DNA of 64,000 bases from Qipengyuania xiapuensis (GCF_019711395.1 NZ_JAIGNL010000002.1:248001-312000); one strand, 5' to 3'; shown: positions 36,957-46,608, counted from the stretch's first letter. Program-made: numbers and translations. Notes: generated by a model from the letters alone, not told the origin.

Positions 36957-38089
36957 TCGCCCACGCGCTCCATGCGCATGTCGTCTAGACGCAGCGCACC
37001 GTTCCCCGGCCTCAGCCAGATGCCTAGAACCTGGTCGGGGCAATCGGGCGCGCTGACGAGCTGGCCACGACCCAGCGCGCCGCCTCCGCCGCTCGGTCTG
37101 CCGGGGACCGAACAGGTCACTGAGATCAGCACACGGTCCGCATTCGCACCGGCCACGCTGCCGAAGACGCGGTACTCGCCCGCCTCCAGCACGATCGGTT
37201 GCGACAGGACGAGACGCGTCACGCCCGCCCGGTTCTCGATTTCGACCGACTTGTCGCTCTCGCCGACCGAAGAGATGCGGACATCGCCGCTGCCATGCCT
37301 TCTCCAGCCGAACGTATTTCCGTTGCCAAGCTCCTCGAACTGCGGATCGGCAAGCAGACCGCCCTGGTTGCGCCTGGCACAATAGGTCCGAGAGATATCG
37401 CGCGCCTCGCGCATGTAGTTGCGTTGGGTCAGCTCGCGAACGAGCGGCTCGACGCTCTTGCATGATAGATCGAGGCCCTCGCCCGCACCGGCGAGGAAGC
37501 GCGCCCGCGATCGCAGCACCTCGTCGCTGGCACGGAAATCGCCGAGGTATGAGCCCGACCAGAGCGGGTCATCCGCGAGCCTTGCGGCCAGCTGGGCCCT
37601 GCCCTCCCCGCTCGCCTCGAGCGAGGTGAAGAAATAGTCGATCCGAGCCAGCCGGGGATGCGCTCGCAGCAGGATATCGAGCTGGCGTGCCGCCTCGGCG
37701 TAGTTGCCCTCGGCCAGGGCGGCATCGAAGAAGTGGGCCTGCACCAGCGGTTCACGCAGCCCCATGTTGCGGGCGACCGCAAATGCCTCGCTCGCCGAAG
37801 ATTTCTCGCCAGAAAGAAGCTTTGCCGCCCCCAGAAATGCGGGCCCGCGCGCGTCGTGGGGTCCGGCAAGGATCGCCCTTGTTGCCAGCGCTTCTGCCTT
37901 TTCTGCATCCCCTGATGCCAGTGAACGCGCGGCCTCGACGCGCAGAGCGTCCACGCGGAAAACCTCCGGCACGAGCCGGATGGCGCTAGGCTGGTGTTCG
38001 CTGTAGCGGTCGAGACCGGAAAAGATCGCGAGGATACCGAACAGGCCCGCCAGCAGCGTCGCGAGCCAGCGGAAACGCCCCGTGATCAT
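36953..38089 (-). CDS. TPR protein with C-terminal beta-rich domain, exopolysaccharide operon
   Basis: A 378-residue protein I do not recognise by name. It has an N-terminal transmembrane or signal helix (WLATLLAGLFGILAIF, about 8-23), TPR-like helix pairs (about 50-150: LASGDAEKAEALATRAI and ALAEGNYAEAARQLDILL), and a beta-rich C-terminal domain (about 255-378) that looks like a carbohydrate-binding jelly roll. It is the last gene of a unit with the O-antigen ligase, Wza-like and autokinase genes, whose stop overlaps its start by 4 bases. It is probably periplasmic and may assist polysaccharide assembly. The jelly-roll reading is by eye. Confidence 0.75.
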   Translation of the reverse strand: MITGRFRWLATLLAGLFGILAIFSGLDRYSEHQPSAIRLVPEVFRVDALRVEAARSLASGDAEKAEALATRAILAGPHDARGPAFLGAAKLLSGEKSSASEAFAVARNMGLREPLVQAHFFDAALAEGNYAEAARQLDILLRAHPRLARIDYFFTSLEASGEGRAQLAARLADDPLWSGSYLGDFRASDEVLRSRARFLAGAGEGLDLSCKSVEPLVRELTQRNYMREARDISRTYCARRNQGGLLADPQFEELGNGNTFGWRRHGSGDVRISSVGESDKSVEIENRAGVTRLVLSQPIVLEAGEYRVFGSVAGANADRVLISVTCSVPGRPSGGGGALGRGQLVSAPDCPDQVLGIWLRPGNGALRLDDMRMERVGD

Positions 38090-40287
38090 GCGTCCTTTCG
38101 CCCGCCGTCCTCGGCATAGGCGTAGTAGTCGTAACCGTAATAGGCCGAATAGCGGTTGTCCGCGCGCGAGGGATCGAACTTAGCCAAGACTGCGCCGAGG
38201 ATGTTGGGCTCCATCGCGCGAAGGCGCCTGAGCGCCGCCTTGAGCGCCCCGCTACGGCCGCGGTCGGCCTCGATGACGAAGACCGTACCATCGGCAATCG
38301 CAGACAGCATCGGCGCATCGGCAAGTCCGAGGACCGGCGGGCTGTCGACAATCACCACGCCGTACTTGTCGGCGAAATGCTCGAGCAATTGCGCCATGCG
38401 CGGCGATGCGAGCAGTTCGGACGGTGACGGCGGCACCGGGCCTGCAGGGATCAGGTCAAATGTCGCGTCACCCATGTCGACGGGGACCGTCGCGCTCGCC
38501 GGATCGTCCTGCGAGACGAGCAGGCTGGTGAGACCGCGGTCCTTGGAGGCACCGAGTATGCGGTGCAGCGCGGGACGCCGCAGGTCGGCATCGATCAGCA
38601 GCGGTGCCACCCCGATCCGCGCGAAGCCCGAAGCTAGCGCGAAACTGGTCGTACTCTTGCCCTCGGAGGATTGGGCACTGGTCACGACAATGATCTTGGG
38701 CAGCCCGCGCGGTGTCGAATAAAGCAGCGCACCGCGCATCGAGTTGTAGGCTTCGGAAAGCGCGGATTTCGGATTGCCGAGGGCTTCGATCGGCGCACCG
38801 TCCTCTGCACGAGGGACGACACCGAGCAGCGAAAGGCGCAGCTTGTCCTCCACGTCCTCCGGCGTGTGGATCACGTCGTCGAGCTGGTCGCGCAGGAAGA
38901 TGGCAAGGCCTGCCAGCGCCAGTCCGATCAGGATGCCGAGTGCGAGGTTGCGCGTCAGGCTGGGCGAAGACTGCGCGCTCGGCACTTCGGCGCGGTCGAT
39001 GATGGTCACATTGCTCGACGCGATGCCGGCCGAAGCGTTGAGCTCACGGTAGCGCTGCAGCAATCCGTCATAGATCGAACGCGCCGTGTCCGCTTCGCGC
39101 GCAAGCACATTGTAGCGGACCGACTGGTCCTGTTCTGCAAGCGTGGCCCCGCGCGCCTCCTGGACCTGGTTCTGCAGCCTCTGCTCGGCCACGGCGGCGG
39201 CCTGGTACTCGGCCTGGATCGACTGCCTCACGTCGCGCGCGGTCCGCTCGAGCTGGGCGTTGATGCCGGCAATGTCGCCTTCAAGCCGGGCAATGGCAGG
39301 ATGGTTGGGAAGATAGCGATCGCGCGCGCCCTGCAGCTCGCTTTCCAGCTCCGCCCGGCGCGTCATCAGCGACTGGACAGTGGGATGCGACAAAACCGGC
39401 TGCGACGACAGGATCGCGGAATTTCGCACCGCGTCCCAACGCGATTCCGCGGCAATCCTGTTCTCGCGCGCACGAATGGCAGCCTGGTTGTATTGCAACA
39501 GGCTGGAGGCCGTGACCGAGCCGGTCGCAAGATCGGGCCCGCTGGGAGCCACCGCGTCGCGCGTGCGGATCAGGCCGACACCGCGCGCATATTCGTTGAG
39601 CGCGGCCTCGGTCTGCTCGAGATCGCGTCGTGCCTCGTCGAGCTGTTCGGCCACGAAATTGCGCGCATAGGAAGAGCTGTCGAACCGGCGCTGGAGGTTC
39701 TGCTGGATGAACTCCTCGGCAAAGGTGTTCGCGATGCGCGCGGAAAGATCGGGATCGGTGCTGGTAAAGGTGATCAGCGCGATGCGTGTCGAGCGCCGCA
39801 GCTCGATATCGAGATTACCCTGCAGCAGGTCGATCGCCCATTTGCGGGTCTGCGCCTCGGTACCCGTGAGCGAGGTTGCGGGGACCTCCATCGCGGCGAA
39901 GAAACGTTCCTGGCTGGCGAGGTCGAGCGCGTCGACAACCCGCTCGGCCAGCGCGCGACTGCGCAGGACATCGAGCTGCGTGTTGAGGAAGCGTTCGGTA
40001 TCCCAGTCGGACGGCGGCGCGATCTGCGTCTCGAAATCGCCTCCCAGAACCTCGTCGCTCTGGTCGTTGATCTGGACCGTCGAGGCCGCGGAATACTGCG
40101 GCGTGTCGAGCATGGTCGCAACGACAGCGAGGGCGACGCAGATGCCGAGGATTGCTGCCGCCATCCAGAAATAGCGCCTTACCGCCGAGAACACCTGGCG
40201 CAGGGTAGCGCTGACCGCGTTCTCTCCCGGCGCGGGATATTCCGCCGGATAGGTGCCGTCGTGGGCCGATGTCGTGATCTGGTCCAT
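38086..40287 (-). CDS. Polysaccharide co-polymerase / tyrosine autokinase
   Basis: A 733-residue fusion of a Wzz-type chain-length domain and a BY-kinase, as in Wzc. An N-terminal transmembrane helix (about 40-60, YFWMAAAILGICVALAVVA) and a second near residue 450 bracket a long periplasmic coiled coil. The kinase half has Walker A TSAQSSEGKSTTSFAL, A' LLIDADLRRP and B VVIVDSPPVLG. The C-terminal tail RYSAYYGYDYYAYAEDG has a cluster of seven tyrosines for autophosphorylation. It should control length and export of exopolysaccharide. Its start overlaps the Wza-like stop (ATGA). Confidence 0.93.
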   Translation of the reverse strand: MDQITTSAHDGTYPAEYPAPGENAVSATLRQVFSAVRRYFWMAAAILGICVALAVVATMLDTPQYSAASTVQINDQSDEVLGGDFETQIAPPSDWDTERFLNTQLDVLRSRALAERVVDALDLASQERFFAAMEVPATSLTGTEAQTRKWAIDLLQGNLDIELRRSTRIALITFTSTDPDLSARIANTFAEEFIQQNLQRRFDSSSYARNFVAEQLDEARRDLEQTEAALNEYARGVGLIRTRDAVAPSGPDLATGSVTASSLLQYNQAAIRARENRIAAESRWDAVRNSAILSSQPVLSHPTVQSLMTRRAELESELQGARDRYLPNHPAIARLEGDIAGINAQLERTARDVRQSIQAEYQAAAVAEQRLQNQVQEARGATLAEQDQSVRYNVLAREADTARSIYDGLLQRYRELNASAGIASSNVTIIDRAEVPSAQSSPSLTRNLALGILIGLALAGLAIFLRDQLDDVIHTPEDVEDKLRLSLLGVVPRAEDGAPIEALGNPKSALSEAYNSMRGALLYSTPRGLPKIIVVTSAQSSEGKSTTSFALASGFARIGVAPLLIDADLRRPALHRILGASKDRGLTSLLVSQDDPASATVPVDMGDATFDLIPAGPVPPSPSELLASPRMAQLLEHFADKYGVVIVDSPPVLGLADAPMLSAIADGTVFVIEADRGRSGALKAALRRLRAMEPNILGAVLAKFDPSRADNRYSAYYGYDYYAYAEDGGRKDA

Positions 40288-41000
40288 CAGTTGATCGGCC
40301 TGAAGAAGCCGACCACGGGCAATGCCTTCACGACGTCGAGATAGGCCCCGCGGACGGTCGAATAGCCGACGACCACGACGTCGCCCGGCACGAGGGCGAC
40401 ATCCGGCGACCGGCCACCGCGGATGTCCTGAAGGTCGAAGCGGCCTGCCAGCCGCTGTCCTTCGACCGTGCGGAAAATGATGACCTCGTCGAGCTTGGCG
40501 ACGTCCGTGGGGCTGCGTGCGAGCGCCAGCGCCGAGAGCAGCGTCTGGCCCTCGGCATAGGGGAACACGCCCGGTTGCTCGACTTCGCCCTCGACGGCGA
40601 TGGTGCGAACGCGGCCTTGCAGCACCACGACGTTTACGCGCGGATCGCGGACGAAATCGGCGGCGTAGGCTGCCTCGATACCCTGCGCGAGTTCGCCAGC
40701 GCTCTGGCCGCTTGCCCGGATTTCGCCGATCAGCGGCAGGTTCACGAAACCGGCATTGTCGATGACCAGCTCGTCAACCGAGAGCTCGGGCTCGCCGTAG
40801 ACGCGCACCGCGATCTTGTCGCCGGGCGCGAGGTCATAGCTCTGCGGCTGGATCTGCGAAGGATCGATCGCGACGGCGTCATAGCCGGCCTGCCCTGCCG
40901 GAACGACAGGGTCCATCGGCCGCTGGCACGAAGCAAGCAGAGTCACCGCGCAAAGCGCCGCAAATTTCGCCATATCCGCCATGTTGAGGCTGCGGATCAT
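40287..41000 (-). CDS. Wza-like polysaccharide export lipoprotein
   Basis: A 237-residue outer-membrane polysaccharide export protein. A lipobox (TLLASCQRP) marks a lipoprotein, followed by the poly-export domain (YDLAPGDKIAVRVYGEPELS, then FVNLPLIGEIRASGQS) and a SLBB-type repeat (VEGEVEQPGVFPYAEGQTLL). It would be the outer-membrane channel partner of the tyrosine autokinase, which overlaps it by ATGA. The ATG at 41000 is chosen as nearest the signal helix; other starts at 40982 and 41081 exist. It follows the O-antigen ligase by two bases. Confidence 0.9.
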   Translation of the reverse strand: MIRSLNMADMAKFAALCAVTLLASCQRPMDPVVPAGQAGYDAVAIDPSQIQPQSYDLAPGDKIAVRVYGEPELSVDELVIDNAGFVNLPLIGEIRASGQSAGELAQGIEAAYAADFVRDPRVNVVVLQGRVRTIAVEGEVEQPGVFPYAEGQTLLSALALARSPTDVAKLDEVIIFRTVEGQRLAGRFDLQDIRGGRSPDVALVPGDVVVVGYSTVRGAYLDVVKALPVVGFFRPIN

Positions 41001-41002
41001 AT

Positions 41003-42355
41003 TTAGCCGTCCCGTCCCTTGCGACCCTTCGACCCGCCCGCAGACGGAGTTAGCAAGCCCGCCATCGCCGCAGCGAGGCACGCAATCGCCATATTTCTAA
41101 GCGGATAGTCGACGATCGAGTGCAGCGCAACGATGGCAAGCCCGCCCATTGCAAAGAGCTGGAGGACGTTGTCATGGGGTGACAGCTTCCATGCGCGCTG
41201 CGCCATCAGGAAGAGAACCACTGCACCGAGCACAATGAGCAGCGGGGCAAGCATTCCCGCTTCGAGCAGAAACTCCAGATAGTCGTTGTGAGCACGGTTG
41301 GGCGATGCGGGCCCCAGATATTCCATGCTTTCATGGGGCAGGAAGGCCTCGGTGAAGGTCCCGATGCCGCTACCCGCCCAGCCGAAGCTCTGGATCGCGG
41401 TCACCGTATCCTGCCACAAGGGGAAGCGCGCATCGCCCGTCGCATCGAAACGCTCTGCCACACGGGCAAGCTGCGGATTCGAGCCGAGCAGGAACGGGAT
41501 GGCGAGAAGGCCCATCGCGATTGCCGTAAATCCATAGAGCAATTGCTTTGTTCGCGTACCCACCTCGGTCCTGAACAGGATCAGCCAGCCGAATCCGATG
41601 GCCACCAGCAGCAACGCGATCCCTGCGCGCGATCCTGTCAGCAGGATTGCGAACAGCAGTACCACCAGGGCGGCAAGGACGAGCGGTGCGCGGCGCCTGT
41701 CCTGCGCGCGTTTGCGATCGCCCGCGTACCAAGCGGCAAAGGCGAGCGACCCGATCAGGAGGACATCGACCGCCGCGTTGCGATTTGCGTGGAAGGCAGT
41801 GAGCCAGCCGCGATGGCTTTTCTCGTAGAGGCGGAAGGCTTCCGGCCCGCCAGCGAGCTGCAAGGCGCCGAGCCCTGCTCCTGCGAGCGCAATGAGGCCA
41901 ATCGTCAACAAGAGGAAACGCCGATCACGGTGGCCCAGCGTCGAGACGGCCCACATCGTCCCAACCGCCGGGATCAGCGCGAGCAATCCGGCCAATGTCA
42001 GTGCAGGGCTGATCGAAAGCGGGCGCCAGCTGTCCTCGGCCCCGACAAGCGCGAGATTGGCGAGCGGGAGTTCCCTTCCGGGTAGTGCCTGCCAGATCAC
42101 CGGTGGCAGCGGTAGCAGCTGGATGAGAGGCAAGGCGACAAGGGCAGCGCCAAAGAAGAGAAGTGGGCGCGGTACGATGGCACTGCGCCCGGCCCACCAG
42201 ATCCATGCGACCACCGCCGCGACAAAGCCCAGCTGGACGATGATTTCAGCCTTGGGTGTTGGCGAACCACCACCACCGAGGACCATCGCGCAGGCTACGA
42301 AGGCCGCACAAATCCACCCGTGGCGCGACGGTGTCCTGTGATCGAACTTCTCCAG
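41003..42355 (-). CDS. O-antigen ligase / Wzy-type polymerase membrane protein
   Basis: A polytopic membrane protein of about 450 residues with 10-12 hydrophobic segments of the O-antigen ligase/Wzy family (Wzy_C-like). The periplasmic loop with SPNRAHNDYLEFLLEAGML (His-Asn-Asp-Tyr) is the typical signature. It would join or polymerise lipid-linked saccharides. The first ATG (42286) lies inside the first membrane helix without SD, whereas CTG at 42355 has AGAGGGAG seven bases upstream and gives the helix a hydrophilic leader (LEKFDHRTPSRHGW). I therefore use the CTG; the ATG is the conservative choice. It heads the Wza-like/autokinase/TPR unit. Confidence 0.83.
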   Translation of the reverse strand: MEKFDHRTPSRHGWICAAFVACAMVLGGGGSPTPKAEIIVQLGFVAAVVAWIWWAGRSAIVPRPLLFFGAALVALPLIQLLPLPPVIWQALPGRELPLANLALVGAEDSWRPLSISPALTLAGLLALIPAVGTMWAVSTLGHRDRRFLLLTIGLIALAGAGLGALQLAGGPEAFRLYEKSHRGWLTAFHANRNAAVDVLLIGSLAFAAWYAGDRKRAQDRRRAPLVLAALVVLLFAILLTGSRAGIALLLVAIGFGWLILFRTEVGTRTKQLLYGFTAIAMGLLAIPFLLGSNPQLARVAERFDATGDARFPLWQDTVTAIQSFGWAGSGIGTFTEAFLPHESMEYLGPASPNRAHNDYLEFLLEAGMLAPLLIVLGAVVLFLMAQRAWKLSPHDNVLQLFAMGGLAIVALHSIVDYPLRNMAIACLAAAMAGLLTPSAGGSKGRKGRDG

Positions 42356-42411
42356 CGCCCTGCTCCCTCTCGAAGGAACCGGAGCCTAGGCGCCGGAGAG
42401 CCCTGCGCAAA

Positions 42412-43575
42412 CTACATGTTGCGCGCAATCACCATCTTCATGACTTCATTCGAGCCACCGAAGATCCGCGTGATGCGGCTGTCGCGGTACATGCGCGCGA
42501 TCGGGTAGTCGTTGATGTAACCGGCACCGCCGTGGAACTGGAGGCACTTGTCGACCACTTCGCCCTGGAGCTCGGTGACCCAGTATTTCGCCATGCAGGC
42601 GGTATCGACGCTCAGTTCGCGCTTGAGGTGCTTGGCGATACAATCATTGACGAACACCCGCGCCGCGGTGGCCCGCGCCTTGAGATCGGCCATCACGAAT
42701 TGCGTGTTCTGGAAATCCCAGATCGTCTGCCCGAATGCCTTGCGACTTTTGACGTATTCCATCGTCGTCTCGAGCGCCTTCTCGATCCCCGTCATCGCGC
42801 CCATGGCGATGATCAGGCGTTCCTGCGGCAGCTCGCCCATAAGCTGGTAGAAGCCCTTGCCTTCCTCACCGCCGAGGACCGCGTCGCTCGGCACGAAAAC
42901 GTCGTCGAAGAAGAGCTCGGACGTGTCCGCCGCGTCCATGCCAATCTTGTCGAGCTTCTTGCCGCGCTGGAACCCTTCCGCTCCTTCCGTCTCGAGCAGC
43001 ATGAGCGAGATGCCCTTCGCGCGCTCGTTCGGGTCGGTCTTGGCGACGACGATGATGAAATCGGCCGTCTGACCATTCGAGATATACGTCTTGGCCCCGT
43101 TGATGCGGTAGCCATTGCCGTCCTTCAGCGCCGTGGTGGTGATGCTCTGGAGGTCGGAGCCGACACCCGGCTCGGTCATCGCGATGGCACTGACCAGTTC
43201 GCCGGTGACGAGCTTGGGCAGGTACTTCTTCTTCTGCTCCTCGGTGCCGTGACGCACCAGGTACGGAAGGATCACCGTATTGTGCAGGCTGGCAGCGAAG
43301 CCTTCGACACCGTGCTTGGCCTGCTGGTCTATGACGACCATCTCGTGGCGGAAATCGCCGCCATGGCCGCCGTATTCCTCGGGAACGGAGGTGCCGAGCA
43401 GGCCTGCCTCACCTGCCTCACGCCAGAAATCGCGCTCGACCTGGCCTTCTTCGCGCCATTTGAGGACGCGCTTCTCGGGCGCATGCTGCTGGTAGAACTT
43501 GCCCACGGCATCCGCGAAGATCGAAATCTCCTCGTCGTCCATGAACTCGGGCTGGGGTACGTCGATAACGGCCAT
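42412..43575 (-). CDS. Acyl-CoA dehydrogenase
   Basis: A 387-residue FAD acyl-CoA dehydrogenase. SAIAMTEPGVGSDLQSI (FAD/acyl-CoA contact), NGAKTYISNGQTADF and QFHGGAGYINDYPIARMYRD followed by RIFGGSNEVMKM are characteristic. It oxidises a medium- or long-chain acyl-CoA to the enoyl-CoA. The ATG at 43575 follows a GGGAAG SD and is one base after the enoyl-CoA hydratase stop, so they form an operon. It is unlike the glutaryl-CoA type at 32978, lacking the YEGT ending. The substrate length is unknown. Confidence 0.92.
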   Translation of the reverse strand: MAVIDVPQPEFMDDEEISIFADAVGKFYQQHAPEKRVLKWREEGQVERDFWREAGEAGLLGTSVPEEYGGHGGDFRHEMVVIDQQAKHGVEGFAASLHNTVILPYLVRHGTEEQKKKYLPKLVTGELVSAIAMTEPGVGSDLQSITTTALKDGNGYRINGAKTYISNGQTADFIIVVAKTDPNERAKGISLMLLETEGAEGFQRGKKLDKIGMDAADTSELFFDDVFVPSDAVLGGEEGKGFYQLMGELPQERLIIAMGAMTGIEKALETTMEYVKSRKAFGQTIWDFQNTQFVMADLKARATAARVFVNDCIAKHLKRELSVDTACMAKYWVTELQGEVVDKCLQFHGGAGYINDYPIARMYRDSRITRIFGGSNEVMKMVIARNM

Positions 43576-43576
43576 C

Positions 43577-44338
43577 TTACTTCCCCTTCCAGTTCGGCTT
43601 GCGCTTTTCGGCGAAGGCCGCGGCACCTTCTCGAGCATCTTCGGAGACGAACACCGGTCCGATGAGCTGCGCTTGCTTGTCGTAGCGCTCGTCCATTGCC
43701 CAGCCGCGCGATTCCTTCATGACCTGTTTCGACACGCGAACGGCAAGCGGGCCGTTTGCGGCAATACTGGCAGCCAGTGCCTTCGCACCTTCCAGCGCCG
43801 ATCCGTCGGTCACACGGTTGATCAGGCCGAGCTCATAGGCACGATCGGCACCGATGAAATCGCCGGTCAGCGCCAGTTCCATCGCGACTCGCTCGGGGAT
43901 CTGGTCAGGCAGCATCATCACGCCGCCGGCAGCTGCCACGAGACCGCGCTTGGCTTCGGGAATGCCGAACTTGGCATCCTTGTGCGCGACGACGAGATCG
44001 CATGCGATCATCAGTTCGAGACCGCCGGCGAGTGCATAGCCTTCGACGGCAGCGATCAGCGGCTTCTTCGGCGGAGCCTGCACCACGCCGCCGAAACCGC
44101 GGCCCTCGATGCTGGGCGATTCGCCGCGGAGAAAACCCTTCAGGTCCATGCCCGAGCAGAACGTACCGCCCGCGCCGGTCAGGATGCCGACGCGAAGGTC
44201 GTCGTCCTCGTCGAGCCGGTCCATCGCGGCCGCAATTCCTTCGGCTGCGGCCTTGTTCATGGCGTTCTTGGCTTCGGGACGGTTGATCGTGACGATCAGC
44301 ACACCGTCGTCGACTTCGGTCAGGACGTCATCAGACAT
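43577..44338 (-). CDS. Enoyl-CoA hydratase/isomerase
   Basis: A 253-residue crotonase-fold protein. VLIVTINRPEAKNAMNK at the N-terminus, GAGGTFCSGMDLKGFL (oxyanion hole) and the segment EAKRGLVAAAGGVMML are diagnostic. It hydrates enoyl-CoA in fatty-acid or related degradation. The ATG at 44338 follows GGAGAGAGC. It precedes the acyl-CoA dehydrogenase by one base and is divergent from a thiolase gene, so the three make a beta-oxidation set. Confidence 0.92.
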   Translation of the reverse strand: MSDDVLTEVDDGVLIVTINRPEAKNAMNKAAAEGIAAAMDRLDEDDDLRVGILTGAGGTFCSGMDLKGFLRGESPSIEGRGFGGVVQAPPKKPLIAAVEGYALAGGLELMIACDLVVAHKDAKFGIPEAKRGLVAAAGGVMMLPDQIPERVAMELALTGDFIGADRAYELGLINRVTDGSALEGAKALAASIAANGPLAVRVSKQVMKESRGWAMDERYDKQAQLIGPVFVSEDAREGAAAFAEKRKPNWKGK

Positions 44339-44451
44339 GCTCTCTCTCCATTGCGATTTGAAACTGTTCTTGCGCCCTTGCTGCGGGAGGTTTACGCAAA
44401 CGTCAACCGGCAAAAGCCGCAAGATTCGTTCAAACGAGAGAGGAACACGCC

Positions 44452-45720
44452 ATGTCCGAAGCCTATATCATCGATGCCGTCCGCACTCCGCGCGGGATCG
44501 GCAAGCAGGGCAAGGGCGCGCTTGCGGCAATGCACCCCCAGCATCTGGCCGCCACCTGTCTCAAGGCGATCAAGGACCGCAACAACCTCGACACCTCGAC
44601 CGTGGACGACGTGATCTGGTCGGTCAGCACGCAGGACGGCATGCAGGCGGGCGACATGGGCCGCATGGCCGCGCTCGACGCTGGCTACGACATCACCTCT
44701 TCGGGCACGACGCTGGACCGCTTCTGCGGCGGCGGCATCACCTCGGTTGCTCTGGCTGCAGCGCAGGTCATGAGCGGCATGGAAGATTGCGTGGTGGCAG
44801 GCGGCACCGAAATGATGAGCCTCACCGCGCAGATGTCGAAGGACAAGATGCAGGCCGGGATCAGGCCGCCGATGATGGGCAGCTACAACGAGCGCCTGCA
44901 GGCAAGCCATCCGCAAAGCCACCAGGGTGTTTGCGGCGATGCCATCGCCACGATGGAGGGCTTCACCCGCGAGGAATTGGACGAGGTCGGTTACCGCAGC
45001 CAGCAGCGCGCGGCCCAGGCGATCGAGGAAGGGCGCTTCGACAAGTCGGTCGTGCCCGTCGTCGACGATGACGGCAATGTGGTGCTCGACCACGAGGAAT
45101 TCCCCCGTCCGCAGACCACGATGGAAGGCCTTGCCCAGCTCGAACCGGCTTTCACCAAGATCGCCAATGTCCCGCTCGACAAGAACGGAACCACCTTCGC
45201 CGGACTGGTGAATGCGAAATATCCCGATCTGGAGATCAAGCACTTCCACCATGCGGGCAACAGCTCGGGCGTGGTCGATGGCGCTGCCGCAGTCCTCGTG
45301 ACTAGCAAGGACTATGCGCAGAAGCACGGTCTCAAGCCGCGCGCACGCATCGTGGCGACGGCGAACATGGGCGACGATCCCACGCTGATGCTCAACGCGC
45401 CGGTCCCCGCGGCAAAGAAGGTGCTCGAAAAGGCGGGTCTGACCAAGGACGACATCGACCTTTACGAGATCAACGAGGCGTTCGCAGTGGTCGCCGCAAA
45501 GTTCGTGCGCGACCTCGATCTCGACTGGGACAAGGTCAACGTGAACGGCGGCTCGATCGCTCTCGGCCACCCGATCGGCGCGACCGGTTCGATCCTGATC
45601 GGCACGATGGTCGACGAATTGGAGCGCCAGGACAAGCGCTACGGCCTCGTCACCATGTGCGCCGCGGGCGGCATGGCCCCTGCCATCGTGATCGAGCGTG
45701 TCGACGATTTCGTCGACTAG
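44452..45720 (+). CDS. Acetyl-CoA acetyltransferase (thiolase)
   Basis: A 422-residue thiolase. The nucleophile is Cys92 in DRFCGGGITSVALAAAQV, and GHPIGATGS supplies the His and MCAAGGMAPAIVIE the second Cys. It condenses or cleaves 3-ketoacyl-CoA. The ATG follows AGAGAGGAACACGCC. It is divergent from the hydratase/dehydrogenase operon, so it most likely completes beta-oxidation. Whether it is degradative (FadA-like) or biosynthetic is open; the insert around residues 150-200 is typical of the larger degradative thiolases. Confidence 0.93.
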   Translation: MSEAYIIDAVRTPRGIGKQGKGALAAMHPQHLAATCLKAIKDRNNLDTSTVDDVIWSVSTQDGMQAGDMGRMAALDAGYDITSSGTTLDRFCGGGITSVALAAAQVMSGMEDCVVAGGTEMMSLTAQMSKDKMQAGIRPPMMGSYNERLQASHPQSHQGVCGDAIATMEGFTREELDEVGYRSQQRAAQAIEEGRFDKSVVPVVDDDGNVVLDHEEFPRPQTTMEGLAQLEPAFTKIANVPLDKNGTTFAGLVNAKYPDLEIKHFHHAGNSSGVVDGAAAVLVTSKDYAQKHGLKPRARIVATANMGDDPTLMLNAPVPAAKKVLEKAGLTKDDIDLYEINEAFAVVAAKFVRDLDLDWDKVNVNGGSIALGHPIGATGSILIGTMVDELERQDKRYGLVTMCAAGGMAPAIVIERVDDFVD

Positions 45721-45828
45721 GTTTCTCCGCTAGCCCCTTGCGAAACAATCGCTTCCGTGTTTGGGAGCGTGCTTGTCCGTGGTGCGACATGCGCCCGTTA
45801 GATCTCGCCCTGGGGAAGACAGATCGCG

Positions 45829-46608
45829 ATGAATTCGGCCAGCTCGTCGAAAGCGGAACATGCCGCACGCGTCCTTGGCAACATGACCATCGTCGATGCA
45901 GGCGAGGTGCAGACGCACCTGCTCCCGGCGCTCGCGCGGATCGAAGGCCCGACCACGCTCGGCTTCCTCAACGCGCATGGCGTGAACCTCTCGTGGAGCG
46001 ATGCCGGGATCGCGGCGAGCTTTGCCGGGCTCGATTTCCTGCTGCGTGACGGGATCGGCGTGGACATCTGTTGTCAGCGCCTCGGCTGGAAGAGCGGCGC
46101 CAATCTCAACGGCACCGATTTCATTCCCATGCTGCTCGACCATTGCCGTGGATCGGTCGCCCTCCTCGGAACGCAATCGCCATGGCTCGACGACGCAGCA
46201 CGCAAGATCGCCGATCAGGGGCACGAGGTCGTGCTGACGCACCACGGTTTCGAAGAGACAGAGTTTTATGTCTCGAAGGTGCTGGAGACCCGCCCCGATA
46301 TCGTCGTGCTCGCTATGGGTATGCCCAAGCAGGAGAAGATCGCGCTGGCGATCAAGCAGGCAGCCGACTGGCCGGTTCTTATCGTGTGTGGCGGCGCGAT
46401 CCTCGACTGGATCGCAGAGCGTTTCGCCCGCGCGCCCGAATTCTTCCGGCGCAACCACCTCGAATGGGCCTATCGCCTCTACAAGGAGCCGAGGCGGCTT
46501 TTCCGGCGCTACGTGATCGGCAACCCGCTGCTGCTGTCGCGCCTTCCCGCAATCGGCAAGGCCGTGCGCACGGCGAACATCGCTCCGAAGAACATCGCCC
46601 AAGGCTGA
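45829..46608 (+). CDS. WecB/TagA/CpsF-family glycosyltransferase
   Basis: A 259-residue GT26 glycosyltransferase. DGIGVDICCQRLG, NGTDFIPMLL, VLAMGMPKQEKIAL and the C-terminal FFRRNHLEWAYRLYKEPRRLFRRY are all present, as in enzymes that add ManNAc or similar sugars to undecaprenyl-linked intermediates. It is membrane-associated through the basic C-terminal part. It lies apart from the exopolysaccharide block at 35.8-42.4 kb but may serve the same product. A bidirectional-looking terminator separates it from the convergent cysNC. Confidence 0.9.
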   Translation: MNSASSSKAEHAARVLGNMTIVDAGEVQTHLLPALARIEGPTTLGFLNAHGVNLSWSDAGIAASFAGLDFLLRDGIGVDICCQRLGWKSGANLNGTDFIPMLLDHCRGSVALLGTQSPWLDDAARKIADQGHEVVLTHHGFEETEFYVSKVLETRPDIVVLAMGMPKQEKIALAIKQAADWPVLIVCGGAILDWIAERFARAPEFFRRNHLEWAYRLYKEPRRLFRRYVIGNPLLLSRLPAIGKAVRTANIAPKNIAQG

